64,000 nt of DNA, taken from positions 95,845,705 through 95,909,704 of the forward strand of contig NC_087062.1 in the NCBI RefSeq assembly GCF_963678635.1, read 5' to 3'. Below the pieces are notes generated by a model. It was given only the letters and a program-made list of their open reading frames with translations, did no database searches and had not been told where the DNA came from. The first letter of the stretch is position 1. Every line of letters starts with the position of its first letter. Positions 57,527 to 64,000 of the stretch are shown here, piece after piece. This DNA comes from Symsagittifera roscoffensis. Taxonomy: Eukaryota; Xenacoelomorpha; Acoela; Convolutidae. The position numbers were made by a program, and so were the translations under genes.

Positions 57527-60500
57527 CTTGCTGCTCAATGTTTGAATAAATTTTCGCTTTTGTCGAATTGACTATATTCTTGTAATTTTTTTTCTGCTTA
57601 TAGCAGTTGCATTCTTTTTTCGAATTAATTTTCTGCTAGATTGAAAAGCAGTTCCTATTTGTTGCAAATATGAACTGGTTTACTTACTTACGAAGACTAG
57701 TACTCGATGGTTTGGATGCTACGGGCTAACTATTGTGCAACTTTTGAAAGTAGATGTCGCTTAAACCTTCGTTATCGACCGTACAATCTCTCCTCCTTCC
57801 TAAGTGACTTACCGTAGAATGCCCTGCCCAAGCATGTATTAATTCTGAAAGCAATTCGGTATAAAATATGCATTTCATACAAACGCGCGAACAAAATTGG
57901 TTTATACATTTTTTATCCGGAACCGGGAGTGCATTGATATGCTGTTAATCACAAAAATTAATGTTGTAATTCAAGTTTCTTTAGTAATACGGTTAATTTT
58001 ATACGAATCGAGGCTACTCATGAAAAATCCATATCCCCCCCCCCCCTAATCGATTTGGAGGGATGGGAATTGTTCGGTTGATCCAACCTCCGTTTCTGAG
58101 TCTGATATTTTACGCAAAAACTTATTCATGTCGTACTTTTTTTTATTGTTGACAAATATGATGACTGTGAGCAACTCCCTTTAGTTTTTAGAAACTGCCA
58201 AATAATTATCTTCCCATACAACGTGCAGATACCTTCAAAGTATTTGATTTAGCAGATATCAAAATTGCTGAAAAAATAAAATCTATTCATAGGCACAGAC
58301 AGTTCACATGACCGTAGCACCGAATGCTAGCAAATTATAGCATGACTTCAGAATATAGAGATTGAGATACAGATTTTGCGCTTGTCATCGTTTTTAATTC
58401 AGTTGCATTAAACACAGGCAATCGCTGTGTTACGTTAGCAGTCGATTTTCTCATTTAAAGGTGCACGTTTTGTTGCAGTTTTCGATTTTGCATTATGAGT
58501 TATTTATTAACTGAGATTGAGCGTAAGATGAGTTTCTTTTCCTTGAAGTTTTTTTTTTCATTTAAAGGGTGTGGATCTCGTTCGGCTAATATATCTCAAA
58601 CAGCGTAGTGAGTTTTTTGCGTGAGCGTGTTATGTTGGAGCTGGGTAAAATCATTTTTTACTAAAATGTATTGTTTTAAATTCCTTTCCGATTAAGATTT
58701 TGCATTATTTTATTACCGCTATTTTTCGAAAGGATTTGTTAAATTTTCTGTCCAGTTTATTGTCGCGAATACGTTATGTTCTGGAGGTTTTTCTTCTGGC
58801 AATTGTATTCGAGGTTGAAGAAAAAATATTTGAAAAATTATTTACCCATGCAATCGCTTCTGTTTCAATATGATTCGTGAATATGAATTGTTATTGAACG
58901 CAGTGGTTTTTGAGGGGAAAAAAGTCTTATTTGATCACACCCAGAGTAAGTAGTTTTTCTTTTTGTTCCGACCATTGAAAATGGGGACGAACTTTGTATT
59001 CGGTTGTTTTAGTTTTTTTTGCTTTTTTGTTTTCCACGCAAAATCAGGTTACAATAATAAAAATTGTCCTGGGTTGAGTGATATGTCATATTAAAGCCCT
59101 TTCAGTCGTGATTCGAACCACATAAAAAAATTCAAAAAGTTTTCTCGTGACGAGAAAAACCGGTTTGAAATGTTTGATTTTTTGTCTCAATTCTAGTGAA
59201 TAAAGCAAGCGAGCAGGCCTACAAGCTGAATTATGCCAAATTTAGGACCTTAAAACTATTTAAACTTATTTAGCTAGCTTCATTTTTAGCATCATTTTCT
59301 GCAAAAGTTTAAGTTTTTTAGTAATTTTTCTACAAATTTTTTGCCCAATTTGCTCACACTACTATGACTGTCCAATATGCCTAGAATTTATTTTTACGTC
59401 AGATCCTTTTATCACACCAATCAGAAAAAACTACACTAATTTGGAAAAAAACTTTCTAAACCGTAGTTTTCTAAACTATGGTCGGAACACTCAGTGTTAC
59501 TTGCACAGTAACCGGCTATCCTTGTTGATTTTTGATTTATTTTTCAAGTCATATTTAATTCATTTGTCAAAAAGAAGGCAAATGACGCTCTGCCAGCCAG
59601 TACAAAATTGCAATTGGCGCGAAAAAACTTGACGTCTTTTAAATTTTCGAAAAATATTTTTATTTCGAAGATTTCCCAGTGTTTGTGTTCCCAGTAACGC
59701 GATGTGTTTTTTCTTGGAAATTGGAATGTTGAAAAATGTTCAAAAACCGATCATGTTCAAAACTGTGCATTCGCGCTTCTCATTTTTCTGCCGGCTATGT
59801 TTTTCAAATGGAAGTCGCGCGTACAATTGTTGTATATCTTTAATAGCATATTTTCATCCGCTTTATTAATGCGCATTCATCACTGCCTGGTATTTGCTAT
59901 GTGGAATTGTCTTTAAAACTTTCGGCCAGATGGTGCAGCAGTGGAGTTAAAAACCTTATAATCTGGGTTTCTGTGCCTCTATTCCCGTAATTGGCAAAAT
60001 ACTTTTTTGTTTCAAGGTTTTTACGACTTAGTTTGTATTACCTTTCCTTTTCGAAGCTACTTTTTGCCATTTTTTGTTTGTTTGCGAACTTAAACCTCAC
60101 ATGAGACGCCAGATGAGAACTTATAACCTATTAAGAATTGTTCGAACAGCTTTGTCAGTTTCAATTTTGATCGATGTTTTTTTTGTGTTTCAAGATTCAA
60201 AGAAATGCAGCTGAAAGCTGAATTTAATTTGTTCTTTTGTGTTCATTTTTAGACAAGTAGGTTCTTTTTTTACTATTAAGAGCAGCTAGCTACGGTTTCT
60301 GTTGTGAAGCAAATGGAACAATTGTTTAAATTTTCTCAGTCAATTCTTACTCTTGTTTCTAAAAATAACTTGAAAATTTCCTAAAAAATGTTTGTGCCCA
60401 GAAAAATCGTGGTCTGACTTTTTTCGATTTTAGACCAGATTTCACTGACACTGAGCTTTAGTGTAACTCACAATTCAATTTGATGACATTCTTTTTATTT

Positions 60501-61250
60501 ATTTTTGTAACTTGACGTTTTTAGCTCTAATTACTTCTCAATCTGCAGTTTTTTAAACTTAGTTAAATCGCCCTTTAATAAATCGACTAAAAATTATGGA
60601 AACATATTTTTTTCTTGATTTTTTTTCCACAATCTTCGAATTTTTTAAACCTAAATTGTAGTGATCAAAGCACTTTGTGCTAATTGAACAGCAACCGAGT
60701 ATCCTTGTTAAATTATAAAATCTGTTGTGTGCTTGTATTAAATTTTTCATGGTATATCATTGTTCCGACTATCGAAGGAAACGGAATATTTATGCTTGGG
60801 GTAGTATTTTTCAGTCAATTTTCAGAAATAGTTCTTAGCTAAATTTTTTATGCGCCATTGAAGATATCGACTCCCAAATTTAAAAAGATATTTTACCTCC
60901 GATCATTTTTTGCAAAGTTTTGGGAGGTTGAAAATTGCCAATTGGGCCATGCTCTCGACTAATTTATGTGCGCGTTTTACTTTTTATCCATAATCCTGAA
61001 AGCAAAACGCAAATTTTTTATGCGTGGTGTGTTATCTCGCACAAGAAAGTTGTTCAAATTGAACTGATGCTAGCTAATTGGTCGTATTTTTTTCGCACGA
61101 CTCAAATTTTGACACTTGACTTTTGATATTATCCAAAGTTTTTGGTTTTTCATGATTTTCGTTCATAAAAAATTTTGATATTTGTTAAGGGGCAGTCGGA
61201 ACAATTAGGGCTTTGTCCTGATATACGAGCAATCTTGTTGTGAGTTAGGT
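57527..61250. other. Unique AT-rich region without a recognised gene
   Basis: Long T tracts, a C12 run at 58,035-58,046, and two weakly similar segments (about 59,480-59,530 and 60,670-60,720) sharing AACCGRSTATCCTTGTT. No frame above about 70 codons looks coding. Confidence 0.45.
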
Positions 61251-61494
61251 TTTTTGGATATACTTAACAATCCCCCCCCCCCCCCCCTTAGTGGTACCTA
61301 ATGAAGAATTTACACCCCTATAAATAAATACAGTAAACAGTAAATTAGCACTGAGCTTTCTATTGAGAATTCTAATTTTGCTGCATTCTGATTGGTCGAA
61401 AAATCGACCACTTTGATCTACTTAACAATCTTCCCCCCCCCCCCCCCCCCATCCCCCCTCTTTCCTGAAAGGGGTGGAGAGTGTTAAGTAGATC
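61251..61494. repeat. Poly-C palindromic repeat
   Basis: TACTTAACAATC precedes a C16 run (61,272-61,287) and again a C18 run (61,433-61,450). GATCTACTTAACA (61,416-61,428) is matched by TGTTAAGTAGATC (61,482-61,494), a perfect 13-base inverted repeat enclosing the C18 run. The outer arm at 61,256 is an imperfect third copy. It may be a small MITE. The minus strand could form G-quadruplex structures. Confidence 0.65.
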
Positions 61495-62901
61495 CGGTTT
61501 TTTTTTCCATTATCCTCACCAAAACACGTACCGCATTCGATCGTTGATAGGTAATTATGGCAAAATAATGTTAATTTCAGACTGGCATGTGAAAAAATCT
61601 AGTAAAGTCGACTGCTAGATGTAAATACATGTGATCATTTTCCCGCTTGTCACGTTACTGGACCAAGAAGCTTATTGAGCTTTAGCTCAGAAATATGCTT
61701 CTAGAGGAAACTATTCGGCCGTGCATTGTCGTCAGCGATGACGATGTCGCGTATCACTTCAACCGAATTGGGACCTCGAATGGTTTGGCAGCGGGAAGCA
61801 AAGCTCATTTTTGAGATCTCGCGGTTACCTCAGTTTTTGTCTTCAGATTACATCGGATCAGTTTAAACTCAGGGCTGGTGGTTTGTTCGTCTCACAACTA
61901 AGCGAGTAGTTTTTATTGACTAAAATCGGTGGCATCTGAATTCACGAAATGAAACATAATGTAAACTGCTAATGCAAGTTGTTCCCGCGATAATAACTTT
62001 GGAAACAAATGCAATTTTCTCAGAAATTCTCAGGAAGAAATTCAAAATTGTGTTTTCTAAACTTGTCATTCCGTGATACCTGCTAAAGCCCTCGGTTTGA
62101 TGTTTACTTTACTACAAAAAGTCTATAGAATGCAATTGCCCGTCACTGTGAAACCAAGAAATTAAAGGGATCTTTGCTGCCTTTGGACAAATTACATTTG
62201 CGCAATATCAATGCACAATATTGATTACTTTTGCCTGGAGCAAAATTTACTGATGAAGTTCTGCCAAGTCTGATAATTGACATATCCGATACGCTTCCAA
62301 ATATACGAGAAATTCAAAAAAACCGCCGCCTAGCGTGGCATTCGAAAAATTCTGGGCCGCTTGCGATTTATTTTGAACAATATGAAGTATTTCTTGGCCG
62401 TTTTGGGAGTCATTTTGACTAGAAAACAAGATTTGTTCATGTGGGTTCAACAATAGCCGCTGCCTATTTTTATTTGGACTGTATTTAAATTTTGACAGGA
62501 TACTAATCACTCGGAATTGTACTATTATTTTACAACGGACACCCTACTTCATCATATTACATCCAAAGACTCAAAGAATTGAGAGAAATTTTAGTTGTGA
62601 ATTTCAGGGAATTATCTAAATGTTCTATTTTATGCAATAGTTGTTGAAAAATGTATCTGTATTAACCACCGAAACCAAGTACCTTAAATTAAATATAGCA
62701 CTCTATTATTTTGTGAGCATTGAGTTTATTGTGAGCATTCTCCCTGGCGAAAATCATTCAACTAATTGATTTATCGAAATGATTTTTGGAACATTAGTTA
62801 AATACGAAAGGAATAGGGTGACATTTTTCAAGAGTAGAAAGAATCATTCTTGGCAGTGATTTTTTGTTCAAAAGTCGATAAAAGTAGTTCAGATTCCTAT
62901 A
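61495..62901. other. Unique region without a recognised gene
   Basis: A short ATG frame of 39 codons at 61,695-61,814 (MLLEETIRPCIVVSDDD) is less AT-rich than its surroundings. I do not recognise it, and no partner exon is evident. Confidence 0.35.
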
Positions 62902-62903
62902 TA

Positions 62904-63239
62904 CACTAGTGGACAAAATTAAGCGCAAATTCAGGTTTTTATTCTCTAAAATGCCTGTTTTCAATGTCCCTTTTTTACTCCGCTTATTCAAGAAAGAATT
63001 CACTACGATGCAAAACTTAGTGCAGAGGAAGAAATCTGGCATTTTCAGACCCGGTTTACCCTGGTTAGTCATTGAAACCAAGTATTGATACTTTCATAGA
63101 GGGTAGCGCTGATCATTTGCTCTTGGTTTAAGTAAAAGGTTAACTGAATTTCAAGGGAAATATTTTCCAAAATGGACATTGGAAAAAGGCATTTTAAAGA
63201 GTAACTTCCTAAAATTGCGCTGAATTTTTTCCACTAGTG
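62904..63239. mobile_element. Tc1/mariner-like MITE, 336 bp
   Basis: The ends CACTAGTGGACAAAATTAAG and its right-hand counterpart CACTAGTGGAAAAAATTCAG (minus strand) match over about 32 bases with four differences. The inverted repeat continues inward (AAAATGCCT with CAATGTCC). TA dinucleotides flank both ends (62,902-62,903 and 63,240-63,241), the Tc1/mariner target duplication. No transposase is encoded. Confidence 0.85.
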
Positions 63240-63282
63240 TAGGTTGTGATAATTTTCCCCCCTAGTTTGAATTTCTTTTTAA

Positions 63283-63805
63283 TTTTAGTTCGTTTCCTTT
63301 GTTAAAGGAGGGGCAAACTCCACTATCGAACAGCAAAAGTGTAAAGGTCATGAAAAGCGTGCGACATCTATTTTCGAAAGTGGAATTTAATTTTCAGTTT
63401 TTCAAGCGGCATATTATCTTCACATATTGATGCATTTTTCTCAAATTGAGTTAATTTCATCAAAAGGTGTCAATCATAAGTTGCTTAAAAGTAATGAACG
63501 TAGCAAGTACTATTATATAGGCCATGCTGTTTTTTTGTTTTTCAGGAAGAAGTCTTAAAATTTGTTCACGCTCAATTTTGATTTTTCGCGGTTTGATTTG
63601 TGATTTTTTTTAAAGTTCAGTGCATTTCTATTGTTAAAAGGAAGGCAAGGTCCACTATCAAACAGCAAAGTTGTAAAGATCACGAAAAACGTGATCGACT
63701 TCAAATTTCGAAAATGGAAATTATTTTTCAGATTTCTCAGCGAAATCAAAGTTTTACCTATTGATCCAGTTTTCTCAAATGGGTCAATTTTAACAAAAAA
63801 AATGT
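63283..63805. repeat. Diverged direct repeat, two copies about 331 bp apart
   Basis: Segments at about 63,283-63,475 and 63,614-63,805 share CTCCACTATC/TCCACTATCAAACAGCAAA, GTAAAGRTCAYGAAAARCGTG and TTTTTCTCAAATTGAGT-like blocks. Function unknown. Confidence 0.6.
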
Positions 63806-64000
63806 CCATCATAAAATTTTCTACAAATTCAAAGAGCGTTAATACCATCTAAGATTTTTTTTCAGTTTCCTTGCGTGCATACTTTCCAACTGTCAGTTTT
63901 TTATGTTCTTGAAATTTGAAGAGCTTTTAGGCTATCTGTTTTTTCTTTGAGTTTCGAAAGTTGATATTTTTGTCATTAGTCAATAGTTTTTCTCTTTACT

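Overview
This is eukaryotic, AT-rich, repeat-dominated DNA, most probably metazoan. The evidence is Ty3/Gypsy retroelements with LTRs, a BET1-type SNARE gene, T-rich TTTTCAG acceptors, non-autonomous DNA transposons and long poly-C tracts. I cannot fix the phylum: poly-C tracts and TTTTCAG acceptors are nematode-like, but other animals are possible. No rRNA, tRNA, CRISPR or prokaryotic operon was seen.

Region 1 (about 1-33,410) is a head-to-tail chain of large Ty3/Gypsy-type elements read on the minus strand (right to left). Element A is the most complete. In order it has a 5' LTR (32,496-33,410), a primer-binding-site candidate, a 3-kb leader, gag (capsid plus zinc knuckles), protease, reverse transcriptase, RNase H, an unusually long linker, integrase, and a C-terminal macro domain fused to integrase. 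Beyond the macro domain come three further coding blocks not usual in Gypsy elements: a coiled-coil ORF, an SGNH/GDSL-hydrolase-like ORF, and an unrecognised reading frame of about 1,060 codons. A polypurine-tract candidate and the 3' LTR (12,313-13,630) close it. The 3' LTR also serves as the 5' LTR of element B. B keeps its leader but has lost everything from gag to the middle of RNase H; its integrase, macro domain and coiled-coil ORF remain. B is joined near 5,850-6,055 to the gag-protease-RT-RNase H of element C, which runs off the left edge. All copies carry stops and frameshifts, so they are pseudogenes, although some blocks (A integrase-macro, 722 codons) are open.

Region 2 (33,411-53,942) is a segmental-duplication array on the plus strand. 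Five near-identical intronless BET1-like SNARE genes sit in segments separated by pieces of the same LTR, which suggests amplification by recombination between LTRs. The array is nested in a higher-order duplication of about 7.9 kb that also contains a second tandem repeat of about 1.77 kb (W units).

Region 3 (53,943-64,000) has no gene I recognise. It holds a hAT-like MITE with an 8-bp target duplication, a Tc1/mariner-like MITE with TA duplications, a third inverted-repeat MITE, a poly-C palindrome and a diverged direct repeat.
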